From positions 3,214,501 to 3,278,500 of the forward strand of contig NZ_CP083370.1 of NCBI RefSeq assembly GCF_017488845.2: DNA of 64,000 nucleotides, in the 5' to 3' direction. The notes under the pieces were generated by a model that did not search any database, had not been told where the DNA came from, and saw only the letters and a list, made by a program, of their open reading frames with translations. Below are positions 18,153 to 28,387 of the stretch, piece after piece. The translations under genes were made by a program, and so were the position numbers. Within the stretch, counting starts at the first letter, position 1; every line of letters starts with the position of its first letter. Source of the stretch: Ensifer canadensis. Its GTDB lineage: Bacteria; Pseudomonadota; Alphaproteobacteria; Rhizobiales; Rhizobiaceae.

Positions 18153-18923
18153 CTATTCCTCGAAATCGGCACCCTTGCGCAAGAGGTAGATATCCATGAT
18201 CCACCCCATGCGCTGGCGTTCCCTTGCGCGGGTCGCCAGGATCTCGTCCTTGACGTCGGCCAAGCGGCCGGAGATGACGATTTCGTCTGGCGTTCCGAGA
18301 TAGGCGCCCCAGTAGATCTCGGCGTCCGGATCGTCGATCCGCTGGAATGCCTGCTCGCCATCGAGCATGACGACCGACGTCTGGCTGCGCTTCGGAAAAC
18401 TTTCGGACAGGCGGCGCCCGGTGGTGATCTCGACCGGTTTGCCGACAAGGTTCAGCGGAATGCGGTGGCTGGCGCAAAGCGCCTGCAGGCTGGTGATGCC
18501 GGGAAGAACGTCATAGTCGAACGCGACCTTGCCACGCGCCTTCACCCGTTCGACGATGCGGATGGTGCTGTCATAGAGCATTGGGTCGCCCCAGACGAGA
18601 AAGGCGCCGGTTCCGTCTTCGGTCAGTTCGCCATCGATCAGGCGCTCGTAGATTTCGGCGATGCGGGCATGCCAGTCGTCGACGCTGCCATCATAGCTGA
18701 CGCCCTCGGTGCGGCGGACCGGCACAGCGAATTCGACCGTGCGGCTGTCGGCGCGCGTGACGTAGCGCGCGCAGATCTCGCGGCGCACCTCCGCAAGCTC
18801 GGTCTTTTTCTCACCCTTGGTCGGGATGAACAGCACGTCGGCGCGGTTGAGCGCATTGATCGCCTGTACAGTCATATGCTCGGGGTTGCCGGAGCCGATG
18901 CCGATGATCAGAAGTTTTCGCAC
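18153..18923 (-). CDS. cobF: Precorrin-6A synthase (deacetylating), C1-methyltransferase
   Basis: A 256-residue tetrapyrrole methylase that methylates C1 and expels the C2 acetyl unit. MRKLLIIGIGSGNPEHMTVQ is the family start, with LVWGDPMLYDSTIRI and YDVLPGITSLQAL as further motifs. First gene of the minus-strand cobFGHIJ run. The 128 bp upstream, between it and ung, are too short for, and show no conserved core of, a cobalamin riboswitch. Confidence 0.93.
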   Translation of the reverse strand: MRKLLIIGIGSGNPEHMTVQAINALNRADVLFIPTKGEKKTELAEVRREICARYVTRADSRTVEFAVPVRRTEGVSYDGSVDDWHARIAEIYERLIDGELTEDGTGAFLVWGDPMLYDSTIRIVERVKARGKVAFDYDVLPGITSLQALCASHRIPLNLVGKPVEITTGRRLSESFPKRSQTSVVMLDGEQAFQRIDDPDAEIYWGAYLGTPDEIVISGRLADVKDEILATRARERQRMGWIMDIYLLRKGADFEE

Positions 18924-19051
18924 GCGGTCCTCGCCTTTGTTATCTGCAGCAGATCAAAGTGTTGCAGTGTCTTTGGCGGATTGCCGATTGAGACACAAGA
19001 CCCGCCCGCGACACGCTCCCAGCCGTCGGCGTCATTGCTTGGCGCGCGCGC

Positions 19052-19750
19052 TTAAGGTGCCTCCGGATTTTCCGGCAGCGTCCAGTCGATCGGCTCAAAG
19101 CCTTTCGAGGCGAGGAAGGCATTGGCCTGGGAAAAGTGCCGGCAACCGAGAAAGCCGGAATGCGCCGAGAGCGGCGAGGGATGCGGCGCCCGCAAAACGA
19201 GATGGCGCGAGCGGTCGACGAAGGCGGCTTTCTTCTGCGCGTAGGAACCCCACAGCAGAAACACCACCGGGTGATCGGCCTCGTTGACGGCGCGGATGAT
19301 CGCGTCGGTGAAGCGCTCCCAGCCCCGCCCTTGATGTGAAGCCGCCTGCCCGCGCTCGACCGTCAGCACGCTGTTGAGCAGCAACACGCCTTGTTTCGCC
19401 CAACTTTCGAGAAAGCCGTGACGAGCCGGTGGAATACCGAGGTCGGCGTTCAGTTCCTTGTAGATGTTGACGAGCGAAGGTGGCGTTCTGACGCCCGGAC
19501 GCACGCTGAAGCAGAGCCCGTGCGCCTGGCCGTCACCGTGGTACGGGTCTTGCCCCAGGATGACGACGCGCACCTTGTCGAGCGGCGTCAGATCGAGCGC
19601 CCGAAAATATTCAGGTCCCCGCGGAAAGATCTGCCGTCCTTCGCTGCGCGCGCCGACCAGGAACTGCTTGAGTTCGCCCATATACGCGCTGGAAAATTCG
19701 GGCTCCAACGCCGCCTTCCAGCTTTCTTCGAGCTTCACTGCCGTTTCCAT
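19052..19750 (-). CDS. ung: Uracil-DNA glycosylase, family 1
   Basis: A 232-residue base-excision repair enzyme that removes uracil from DNA. The water-activating motif GQDPYH lies at 66-71 (Asp68) and the DNA-intercalating HPSPLS at 190-195. The start at 19750 is favoured by GGAGG a few bases upstream; an in-frame ATG at 19771 adds seven residues. It is monocistronic between cobF and divergent modA; nothing links it functionally to either. Confidence 0.94.
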   Translation of the reverse strand: METAVKLEESWKAALEPEFSSAYMGELKQFLVGARSEGRQIFPRGPEYFRALDLTPLDKVRVVILGQDPYHGDGQAHGLCFSVRPGVRTPPSLVNIYKELNADLGIPPARHGFLESWAKQGVLLLNSVLTVERGQAASHQGRGWERFTDAIIRAVNEADHPVVFLLWGSYAQKKAAFVDRSRHLVLRAPHPSPLSAHSGFLGCRHFSQANAFLASKGFEPIDWTLPENPEAP

Positions 19751-19870
19751 CACGCCTCCGGTCCGTTTCATCCGCTTGCCGCCCCGGAATTTAGAGCGAT
19801 CACCCGCAGCCGCAAGCGCTAACCGCGCGACGAGCCGCTTGTTTCACGGCTTTTACTAGCGCTTTCGAGC

Positions 19871-19898
19871 AGCATTGTATTTCAATGGATACAACGCT
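19871..19898 (+). promoter_or_regulatory. Upstream Mo-box-like inverted repeat before modA
   Basis: AGCATTGTAT-N8-ATACAACGCT, 9 of 10 positions pairing. Its half-sites resemble those of the second palindrome at 19914-19939 (pattern CxTTxTAT-N8-ATAxxACG), and the two centres are 42 bp apart, four helical turns. Probably a second, weaker ModE-type operator. Confidence 0.45.
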
Positions 19899-19913
19899 AA
19901 TCAGGATGAGATA

Positions 19914-19939
19914 TCGTTATATCCTGAAAAATATCACGA
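19914..19939 (+). promoter_or_regulatory. Mo-box (ModE-type operator) before modA
   Basis: TCGTTATAT-N8-ATATCACGA, 8 of 9 positions pairing. This closely fits the ModE consensus of TCGTTATAT half-sites. It ends 7 bp before the GGAGG ribosome site of modA, so molybdate-bound regulator would block transcription or its start. A short ModE-like protein is encoded just downstream of modC. Confidence 0.7.
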
Positions 19940-19959
19940 ACTTGATGGAGGCAAGACTG

Positions 19960-20751
19960 ATGATGCAACGCAGACAATGGCTGAAGGGGCTGGTGCTCGC
20001 CCTTGGCGTCGCCTGGGCCGGCGCGACCTTCGCGCCAAGCGCCGCCATGGCCGAGGACAAGGTAACCGTTTTTGCTGCCGCGAGCCTGAAGAACGCGCTC
20101 GATGCGATCAATGCCGAATGGCAGAAAGAAAGCGGCAAGGAAACGACCGTCTCCTATGCGGCCAGCTCCGCGCTCGCCAAGCAGGTGGAACAGGGCGCAC
20201 CGGCTGACGTCTTCATCTCCGCCGACCTCGCCTGGATGGACTATCTGGCCGAGAAGAAGCTGATCAAGGACGACACCCGTGCCAACCTGCTCGGCAACAG
20301 CATCGTTCTCATCTCGGGCAAGACAGACGCGCAGCCGGTCGACATCAAGCAGGGCTTCGATCTGGCAACGCTACTCGGTGACGGTCGCCTGGCGATGGGT
20401 GCAGTCGATTCCGTGCCGGCCGGCAAATACGGCAAGGCAGCGCTTGAAAAGCTCGGCGTCTGGTCGAGCGTCGAACAGAAGGTTGCGGGCGCCGAGAGCG
20501 TGCGCGCCGCACTGCTGCTCGTTTCGCGCGGGGAAGCGCCCTATGGCATTGTCTACCAGACCGACGCTGCAGCCGATCCGGGCGTCAAGATCGTCGGAAC
20601 CTTCCCCGAGGACAGCCATCCGCCGATCATCTATCCGATCGCAGTCACCACGGACAGCAAGAACGCCGACGCGACCGCCTATGTCGACTTCATCAAGTCC
20701 GACAAGGCAGCGCCGCTCTTCGAAAAGCAGGGCTTTACTATCCTGAAATAG
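19960..20751 (+). CDS. modA: Molybdate-binding periplasmic protein
   Basis: A 263-residue substrate-binding protein of the molybdate ABC transporter. A signal peptide (RRQWLKG, hydrophobic core, AMA cleavage site near residue 31) is followed by [16 protein letters not shown], the ModA/WtpA start motif that supplies oxyanion-binding serines, and [20 protein letters not shown]. The start is ATG 19960 or the adjacent ATG 19963, with GGAGG at 19947-19951; an in-frame ATG at 19885 falls inside the operator region and is unlikely. Confidence 0.93.
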   Translation: MMQRRQWLKGLVLALGVAWAGATFAPSAAMAEDKVTVFAAASLKNALDAINAEWQKESGKETTVSYAASSALAKQVEQGAPADVFISADLAWMDYLAEKKLIKDDTRANLLGNSIVLISGKTDAQPVDIKQGFDLATLLGDGRLAMGAVDSVPAGKYGKAALEKLGVWSSVEQKVAGAESVRAALLLVSRGEAPYGIVYQTDAAADPGVKIVGTFPEDSHPPIIYPIAVTTDSKNADATAYVDFIKSDKAAPLFEKQGFTILK

Positions 20752-20798
20752 CGCGTGCGGCGCCTGTCCAGAAACGGGCGAAGCATCTATCTTTCTCC

Positions 20799-20825
20799 AG
20801 CGCCGCGCGGACATCGCGCGGCGCT
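20799..20825 (+). promoter_or_regulatory. Strong hairpin between modA and modB
   Basis: AGCGCCGCGCG, a 5-base loop, then CGCGCGGCGCT: 11 perfect, almost all G-C pairs, with no following U-run. It sits 47 bp after modA and 22 bp before modB. Such hairpins often protect the upstream message and give more binding protein than permease. A partial terminator is the alternative. Confidence 0.6.
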
Positions 20826-20847
20826 GGGCATTTCGACCGGGAGTGGG

Positions 20848-21555
20848 ATGACTTTGGATTGGTTGGAGTTGAGCGAGGCGGAATGGACGGCGATCCTGCT
20901 GAGCCTGCGCGTGGCGACGGTTGCGATGGTCTGCAGCCTGCCGTTTGCGCTTGGGGTCGCCATGCTGCTTGCCCGCGGACGCTTCTGGGGCAAGACGGCG
21001 CTAAACGGCCTCGTTCACATGCCCCTGATCCTGCCCCCCGTCGTCACCGGCTTCCTGCTGCTGCTGCTGTTCGGCCGTCGCGGACCGATCGGCGCCTTTC
21101 TCGCCGAGAATTTCGGCCTCGTCTTTTCCTTCCGCTGGACCGGCGCGGCACTCGCCTGCGCCGTCATGGCCTTCCCCTTGATGGTTCGCAGTATCCGGCT
21201 GTCGATCGAGGCGGTCGACCGCAAGCTCGAGGATGCCGCAACCACGCTCGGCGCCGGGCCGGTCTGGGTGTTCTTCACCATCACGCTGCCCTTGATCCTG
21301 CCAGGCATCATCGCCGGCATGATCCTCGCTTTCGCCAAGGCGATGGGCGAATTCGGCGCGACCATCACCTTCGTCTCCAACATCCCCGGCGAAACGCAGA
21401 CGCTGTCGTCTGCGATCTACACCTTCACCCAGGTGCCGGGCGGCGATGCCGGCGCCATGCGCCTGACGATCATCTCGGTGATCATCTCCATGGCGGCGCT
21501 GATGCTCTCGGAGCTGCTGGCAAACGCCGCCGCCAAGCGAACGGTTGCCGCATGA
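20848..21555 (+). CDS. modB: Molybdate ABC transporter permease
   Basis: A 235-residue inner-membrane permease with about five helices. [22 protein letters not shown] (20848-frame, around 21229-21294) is the EAA loop that contacts ModC, and [19 protein letters not shown] is the ModB-specific end of that region. ATG 20848 is preceded by GGGAG. Its stop overlaps the modC start as ATGA. Confidence 0.93.
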   Translation: MTLDWLELSEAEWTAILLSLRVATVAMVCSLPFALGVAMLLARGRFWGKTALNGLVHMPLILPPVVTGFLLLLLFGRRGPIGAFLAENFGLVFSFRWTGAALACAVMAFPLMVRSIRLSIEAVDRKLEDAATTLGAGPVWVFFTITLPLILPGIIAGMILAFAKAMGEFGATITFVSNIPGETQTLSSAIYTFTQVPGGDAGAMRLTIISVIISMAALMLSELLANAAAKRTVAA

Positions 21556-22625
21556 GCCTTCTCGTTGAAGCCCGCCATCGGCTCGGGGATTTCTCCGTCG
21601 ACGCCACCTTCACCTCCGACGGCGGCGTCACCGCGCTGTTCGGCCGCTCGGGCTCAGGCAAGACCTCGCTGATCAACATCATCGCCGGACTGATGAAGCC
21701 GGAAAGCGGCCGCGTGGTGCTGGACGGCGACATCATCGCCGACAGCGAACGACGGATCTTCACGCCGGTGCATCGCCGCCGCTTCGGCTATGTCTTCCAG
21801 GAAGCTCGGCTGTTCCCGCACTTAAGCGTCGGCAGCAACCTTGCCTATGGCCGCTGGTTTGCCGGCAGGTCAGGAAAGGCGGCCGACATGGCGCGTGTCG
21901 TCGACATGCTCGGCATCGGCCATCTGCTCGAGCGCAACCCCTCGGCGCTCTCGGGCGGCGAGCGGCAGCGCGTCGCCATCGGCCGCGCTTTGCTTGCCGC
22001 CCCCCGCCTGCTGCTCATGGACGAGCCGCTTGCCGCGCTCGACGATGCGCGTAAGGCCGAGATCCTGCCTTATCTCGAGCGATTGCGCGACGATGCGGGC
22101 GTGCCGATCGTCTATGTCAGCCACTCCGTGAGTGAGGTCGCGCGCCTGGCGCAACGGGTCGTCGTGCTGGAGAACGGCCGCGTAAAGGCATCGGGCGCCG
22201 CCGCCGAAGTGTTGAGCGCGCCGGCGGCGGCACTGGCAACCGGCCGGCGCGAAGCGGGCGTGTTGCTCGAAGGCGTGGTCGAGATGCACGACGCCACCCA
22301 CGATCTGACAACCGTCCGGGTCGGCGACCGGCTGATCCGGGTGCAAAGGATCGACGTGGCGCCGGGGCACGCGCTGCGCCTGCATATTGCCGCACGCGAC
22401 GTCATGCTGGCGACGGTTCGTCCTGAAGGCATCAGCGCTCTAAACGTGCTGGAGGGAACGATCGTCGACCTGACAGTGGGCGAAAACGGCAGTGTCGATG
22501 TGCGGGTGGACTGCGGAAGCGCGACGATCGCCGCCCGCATCACCACCTTTTCACGCGATGCGCTCCAGCTTTATCAGGGCAAGCCGGTCCACGCGATCAT
22601 CAAGTCCGTGGCGATCGATCACTGA
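21552..22625 (+). CDS. modC: Molybdate ABC transporter ATP-binding protein
   Basis: A 357-residue ATPase that powers molybdate uptake. Walker [10 protein letters not shown] is at 31-39, signature LSGGE at 133-137, Walker [14 protein letters not shown] follows, and the C-terminal ~75 residues form a Mop/TOBE molybdate-binding domain ([29 protein letters not shown]). Overlaps modB by 4 bp; the last 26 bp overlap the convergent ModE-like gene. Confidence 0.94.
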   Translation: MSLLVEARHRLGDFSVDATFTSDGGVTALFGRSGSGKTSLINIIAGLMKPESGRVVLDGDIIADSERRIFTPVHRRRFGYVFQEARLFPHLSVGSNLAYGRWFAGRSGKAADMARVVDMLGIGHLLERNPSALSGGERQRVAIGRALLAAPRLLLMDEPLAALDDARKAEILPYLERLRDDAGVPIVYVSHSVSEVARLAQRVVVLENGRVKASGAAAEVLSAPAAALATGRREAGVLLEGVVEMHDATHDLTTVRVGDRLIRVQRIDVAPGHALRLHIAARDVMLATVRPEGISALNVLEGTIVDLTVGENGSVDVRVDCGSATIAARITTFSRDALQLYQGKPVHAIIKSVAIDH

Positions 22626-22998
22626 CAGGCGCACTCGCCTGCTCCCGATCGCGGACTGCCTCCAGCCAGGCGAGATCATCGGCGATGGCGGCCTTCGCCT
22701 TCGCCTCCATTTCGCGATAACGGCGGATCAGCGTTTCGCCGAACGGTGTCAGCATCGCACCACCACCCTGTTTGCCGCCACGCTGGCTTTCGACCGACGG
22801 TTCCCGGAACATCCGGTTCAGCGCATCGACCAAAAGCCACGCCCGGCGGTAGGACATGTCCATAGCGCGGCCGGCAGCCGAGATCGATCCGGTCTCGCGG
22901 ATGAGTTCCAAAAGCATGATCTTGCCGCGCCCAAGTCGGTCCCCTGGCGGAAAGTCGATGCGCAGAATAGGGCGAAGGTCGTCGGGTCGGTCACTCAT
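22600..22998 (-). CDS. Short ModE-like winged-helix regulator lacking the molybdate-binding domain
   Basis: A 132-residue protein with the LysR-like winged helix of Mod[35 protein letters not shown] (around 22915-22814 on the minus strand) and [23 protein letters not shown]. Full-length ModE carries about 130 further residues with two Mop repeats; here the protein ends after the helix that follows the wing. It is therefore probably the DNA-binding regulator of the modA Mo-boxes but needs another way to sense molybdate. Convergent with, and overlapping, modC. Confidence 0.8.
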   Translation of the reverse strand: MSDRPDDLRPILRIDFPPGDRLGRGKIMLLELIRETGSISAAGRAMDMSYRRAWLLVDALNRMFREPSVESQRGGKQGGGAMLTPFGETLIRRYREMEAKAKAAIADDLAWLEAVRDREQASAPVSDRSPRT

Positions 22999-23049
22999 GC
23001 GCGAAACATAGAAGTTTGCGCGCCAAATCGAAAGTCGGTCTGAAGCCAG

Positions 23050-23081
23050 GCCCGGCCGATTTCACATCGGCCGAACCGGGC
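23050..23081. repeat. Hairpin-forming palindrome in a divergent intergenic region
   Basis: GCCCGGCCGAT, loop TTCAC, ATCGGCC-GAA-CCGGGC. It lies between the starts of the ModE-like gene and the FAD oxidoreductase, so it is not at a gene end. It may be an interspersed repeat or an operator; there is no U-run. Confidence 0.4.
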
Positions 23082-23184
23082 AAAACATCAAGGGTGCAGA
23101 AAGGCTAGAATCCGGGCCTTGATCTGGCGATGCCGGCATGTACCGATGGCGCGTCCGCAAAACCCCGCCTGAAAGCTTGCCCTC

Positions 23185-24516
23185 ATGCCCGGTCCCCCTC
23201 TCGATGCCGTCGAAACCGATCAGATCCAACCGGCGAAAGCCGATGTCGTCATCGTCGGTGGCGGCATCATCGGTGCCAGCACCGCACTGTTTCTCGCCGA
23301 ACGCGGCATCGATGTTGTGCTCTGCGAAAAGGGTGTGCCCGGAGCGGAACAGTCGAGCCGCAACTGGGGTTGGGTGCGCGTCATGGGCCGTGACGAACGG
23401 GAGATACCGCTGGCGATCGAAGCGCTGAAGATCTGGGATACGCTCGATGCCCGCGTTGCAGGCGAAACCGGCTTTCGCCGCAGCGGCATCCTCTACATCT
23501 CCGAAAACGATGCCGATATCGCCAACCGCGATGCGTGGCTTGCCATGGCAAGACCCTATGGCGTCGACAGCCGGCAGATCGGGGCCGAAGAAACACAAGA
23601 CCTGATGCCGGGCGCAGGCATCCGCTACTGGGGCGCGCTGCACACGCCGAGCGACGGCAGGGCCGAACCGCAAAAGGCGGTACCGGCAATCGTTGCCGGA
23701 GCCAGGCGCGCCGGCGCCCGCGTTCTGTCCGGCTGTGCCGTCCGCGGTGTCGAGAGGACGGCCGGCCGGATCAGTGCCGTCGTCACCGAGAAGGGCCGGA
23801 TCGAAACCGCGACCGTGGTCGTGGCCGGGGGCGCCTGGTCACGCCTCTTCCTCAAGGGGCTCGGCATCCGGCTGCCGCAACTGAAAGTGCGCAACACAGT
23901 GCTCCGGACCAGTGCGGTATCGGGCGGCCCCGAGGGCGCGGGCGCGACGGGCAGCTACGCCTATCGCAAACGCCTCGACGGCGGCTACACGATTGCCGAC
24001 GGTGGCGCCAATCTGCACCCCGTTGTGCCTGATAGTGTCGCCTTTTTCCGCGATTTCCAACCGGCGCGGAAGGCCGAGGGCGATTCCGTCCAGGTCGGCC
24101 TCAGTGCCCAGAGCTGGCGCGAACTCTTCGAGATCGGTTCCGTTCCACTCAACCGCCCAGGCGCCTTCGAGCGGCACCGGGTGCTGGATCCGCAACCCGA
24201 TCAGCATTCCGCGCTGCGCGCATTCGATGAAGCAAAAAAGGCATTGCCGTCCCTCCGCGACGCTCGCGTACAGCAGGTCTGGGCCGGCCTGATCGACGTC
24301 ACGCCCGACGCCGTGCCGGTGATTTCTACGGTCGAAAGCCTGCCCGGCCTGGTCGTCGCCGCAGGATTTTCCGGCCATGGCTTCGGCATCGGCCCAGGGG
24401 CCGGACATCTGGTCGCCGACCTCGTTACCGGTCAAAAACCGATCGTCGACCCCACACCTTTTCGCCTCTCACGTTTCTCCGACGGCACCCCGATCACCAT
24501 CGCTCCGCCGGTTTGA
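23185..24516 (+). CDS. FAD-dependent oxidoreductase, DAO family
   Basis: A 443-residue flavoenzyme with the N-terminal Rossmann motif ADVVIVGGGIIGASTALFLAERG and the following glutamate (VVLCEKG) that binds the FAD ribose. SSRNWGWVRVMGRD, after the FAD loop, resembles amine/amino-acid oxidases of the DadA/glycine oxidase type, and the C-terminal GHGFGIGPGAGHLVADLVTG is the second FAD-binding block. The substrate is likely a small amine or amino acid but cannot be told. No partner gene is adjacent; the next operon starts 330 bp on. Confidence 0.85.
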   Translation: MPGPPLDAVETDQIQPAKADVVIVGGGIIGASTALFLAERGIDVVLCEKGVPGAEQSSRNWGWVRVMGRDEREIPLAIEALKIWDTLDARVAGETGFRRSGILYISENDADIANRDAWLAMARPYGVDSRQIGAEETQDLMPGAGIRYWGALHTPSDGRAEPQKAVPAIVAGARRAGARVLSGCAVRGVERTAGRISAVVTEKGRIETATVVVAGGAWSRLFLKGLGIRLPQLKVRNTVLRTSAVSGGPEGAGATGSYAYRKRLDGGYTIADGGANLHPVVPDSVAFFRDFQPARKAEGDSVQVGLSAQSWRELFEIGSVPLNRPGAFERHRVLDPQPDQHSALRAFDEAKKALPSLRDARVQQVWAGLIDVTPDAVPVISTVESLPGLVVAAGFSGHGFGIGPGAGHLVADLVTGQKPIVDPTPFRLSRFSDGTPITIAPPV

Positions 24517-26079
<1,563 letters not shown>

Positions 26080-26080
26080 T

Positions 26081-27094
26081 ATGGCCAGAATGACAATGAT
26101 CGAGGCCGTGCGCAGCGCCATGGACGTCTCCATGGGGCGCGATGACAATGTCGTCGTCTTCGGCGAGGACGTCGGTTACTTCGGCGGCGTCTTCCGCTGC
26201 ACGCAAGGGCTTCAGGCGAAATATGGCAAGACCCGCTGCTTCGACGCGCCGATCAGCGAAAGCGGCATCGTCGGCACGGCAATCGGCATGGCGGCCTACG
26301 GGCTGAAACCCTGCGTCGAGATCCAGTTTGCCGACTACATGTACCCCGCCTACGACCAGATCACCCAGGAAGCAGCCCGCATCCGCTATCGCTCCAACGG
26401 CGACTTCACCTGCCCGATCGTGCTGCGCATGCCGACCGGCGGCGGCATCTTCGGCGGCCAGACGCACAGCCAGAGCCCGGAAGCGCTGTTCACCCATGTC
26501 TGCGGCCTCAAGGTCGTGGTGCCGTCCAATCCCTATGACGCCAAGGGCCTGCTGATCGCCTCGATCGAAGACCCCGATCCGGTGATGTTCCTGGAGCCGA
26601 AGCGGCTCTATAACGGTCCCTTCGACGGCCATCACGACCGGCCCGTCATCCCCTGGTCGAAACACGATCTCGGCGAGGTGCCGGAGGGGCATTACACGAT
26701 CCCGATCGGCAAGGCGGAAGTGCGTCGCAAGGGCTCGGCCGTCACCGTCGTCGCCTATGGCACCATGGTGCATGTGGCGCTGGCAGCAGTGGAAGAAACC
26801 GGCATCGACGCCGAGGTGATCGACCTGCGCAGCCTGCTGCCGCTCGATCTCGACGCCATCGTCCAGTCGGTCGAAAAGACCGGCCGCTGCGTCGTCGTGC
26901 ATGAGGCGACGCTGACATCGGGCTTCGGCGGCGAAATCGCCTCCCTCGTCCAGGAGTATTGCTTCTACCATCTGGAAGCCCCCGTCGTGCGCGTCGCCGG
27001 CTGGGACACACCCTACCCGCATGCCCAGGAGTGGGACTATTTCCCCGGCCCGGCGCGCGTCGGACGCGCGCTCGTCGAAGTGATGGAGGCCTGA
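26081..27094 (+). CDS. bkdAb: 2-oxoisovalerate dehydrogenase E1 beta subunit
   Basis: A 337-residue transketolase-like subunit completing the E1 heterotetramer. VVVFGEDVGYFGGVFRCTQG and RCFDAPISESGIVGTAIGMA include the Glu residues that contact thiamine, and VVHEATLTSGFGGEIAS is the conserved C-terminal block. It starts 1 bp after the alpha-subunit stop. Standard length and no missing motif. Confidence 0.94.
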   Translation: MARMTMIEAVRSAMDVSMGRDDNVVVFGEDVGYFGGVFRCTQGLQAKYGKTRCFDAPISESGIVGTAIGMAAYGLKPCVEIQFADYMYPAYDQITQEAARIRYRSNGDFTCPIVLRMPTGGGIFGGQTHSQSPEALFTHVCGLKVVVPSNPYDAKGLLIASIEDPDPVMFLEPKRLYNGPFDGHHDRPVIPWSKHDLGEVPEGHYTIPIGKAEVRRKGSAVTVVAYGTMVHVALAAVEETGIDAEVIDLRSLLPLDLDAIVQSVEKTGRCVVVHEATLTSGFGGEIASLVQEYCFYHLEAPVVRVAGWDTPYPHAQEWDYFPGPARVGRALVEVMEA

Positions 27095-27096
27095 GC

Positions 27097-28380
27097 ATGG
27101 GCGAATTCGTAATCAAGATGCCGGATGTCGGCGAAGGCGTGGCCGAGGCCGAACTGGTCGAATGGCATGTGAAACCCGGTGATCCCGTGCGCGAGGACAT
27201 GATCCTCGCCGCCGTCATGACCGACAAGGCGACGGTCGAGATCCCCTCACCGGTCAACGGCACGGTGCTCTGGCTCGGTGCCGAGATCGGCGACACGGTG
27301 GCGGTCAAGGCCCCTCTCGTTCGCATCGAAATCGCCGGCGAAGGCACGGAGGCTCTTGCGGCCGAAGAAAAGCCAGCGGCCAAGGCGGAGGAAAAACCGG
27401 TGCCGAAGACCGAAGCCCCGGCCGCAACACCGAGCCAACCGGCAAAGGTCGAGGCGAAGACGGCGGCCCCGGCCAAGAACGGCGTGCATGTTTCATCCGA
27501 GCGCCTGGAGAAGGCACTGGCCTCCCCCGCCGTGCGCCTGCGCGCCCGCGAAAGCGGAGTCGACCTGCGCCAGGTGACCGGCACCGGGCCTGCCGGGCGC
27601 ATCACCCATGATGATCTCGACCAGTTTCTTGCCCGTGGCGCGCAGCCGGTGGCAGTCCCTGCCGGGCTCGTGCGCAAGACCGCCATCGACGAGATCAAGG
27701 TGACCGGTCTACGCCGCCGCATCGCCGAGAAGATGACGCTGTCGACCTCGCGCATCCCCCACATCACCTATGTGGAGGAGGTCGACATGACAGCACTCGA
27801 AGACCTGCGCACCATGATGAACCGCGATCGCAAGCCGGATCAGCCGAAGCTGACGATCCTGCCCTATCTGATGCGCGCGCTTGTGCGGGCGATCGCCGAT
27901 CTGCCGGGTGTGAACTCCACCTTCGACGATGGCGCCGGCATCATCAACCGTCACCACGCGGTACATATCGGCATCGCCACGCAGACGCCGGCGGGCCTGA
28001 CCGTGCCGGTCGTGCGCCACGCCGAAGCGCGCGGCATCTGGGATTGCGCCGTCGAGCTCAACCGGCTGGCGGAAGCGGCCCGTACTGGCACCGCGACCCG
28101 CGACGAGCTCACCGGCTCGACCATCACCATCTCCTCGCTCGGCGCACTCGGCGGCATCGTCACGACCCCTGTTATCAACCACCCCGAGGTCGCGATCGTT
28201 GGCGTCAACAAGCTGGCGGTTCGCCCGGTCTGGGACGGTGCGCAATTCGTACCGCGCAAGATCATGAACCTGTCGTCGAGCTTCGACCATCGCGTCATCG
28301 ATGGCTGGGATGCGGCCACCTTCGTGCAGCGGCTGAAGGCTCTGCTCGAAACGCCAGCGCTGATTTTCGTGGAGGCATGA
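27097..28380 (+). CDS. bkdB: Branched-chain 2-oxoacid dehydrogenase E2 (dihydrolipoyl acyltransferase)
   Basis: A 427-residue core protein that carries acyl groups on a swinging lipoyl arm to CoA. A single lipoyl domain has the lipoylated Lys44 in MTDKATVEIPSP; an Ala/Pro/Lys-rich linker (~85-130) leads to a peripheral subunit-binding domain (ASPAVRLRARESGVDL) and the acyltransferase domain ending in SFDHRVIDGWDAA, with the catalytic His. Starts 2 bp after bkdAb. Confidence 0.94.
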   Translation: MGEFVIKMPDVGEGVAEAELVEWHVKPGDPVREDMILAAVMTDKATVEIPSPVNGTVLWLGAEIGDTVAVKAPLVRIEIAGEGTEALAAEEKPAAKAEEKPVPKTEAPAATPSQPAKVEAKTAAPAKNGVHVSSERLEKALASPAVRLRARESGVDLRQVTGTGPAGRITHDDLDQFLARGAQPVAVPAGLVRKTAIDEIKVTGLRRRIAEKMTLSTSRIPHITYVEEVDMTALEDLRTMMNRDRKPDQPKLTILPYLMRALVRAIADLPGVNSTFDDGAGIINRHHAVHIGIATQTPAGLTVPVVRHAEARGIWDCAVELNRLAEAARTGTATRDELTGSTITISSLGALGGIVTTPVINHPEVAIVGVNKLAVRPVWDGAQFVPRKIMNLSSSFDHRVIDGWDAATFVQRLKALLETPALIFVEA

Positions 28381-28387
28381 GGCGATC

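Noticed and set aside
18924..19051. Possible cobalamin riboswitch upstream of cobF
   Set aside because: Only 128 bp, no conserved B12-box core seen, and no riboswitch-like fold; the cobF-cobG gap is also too short.
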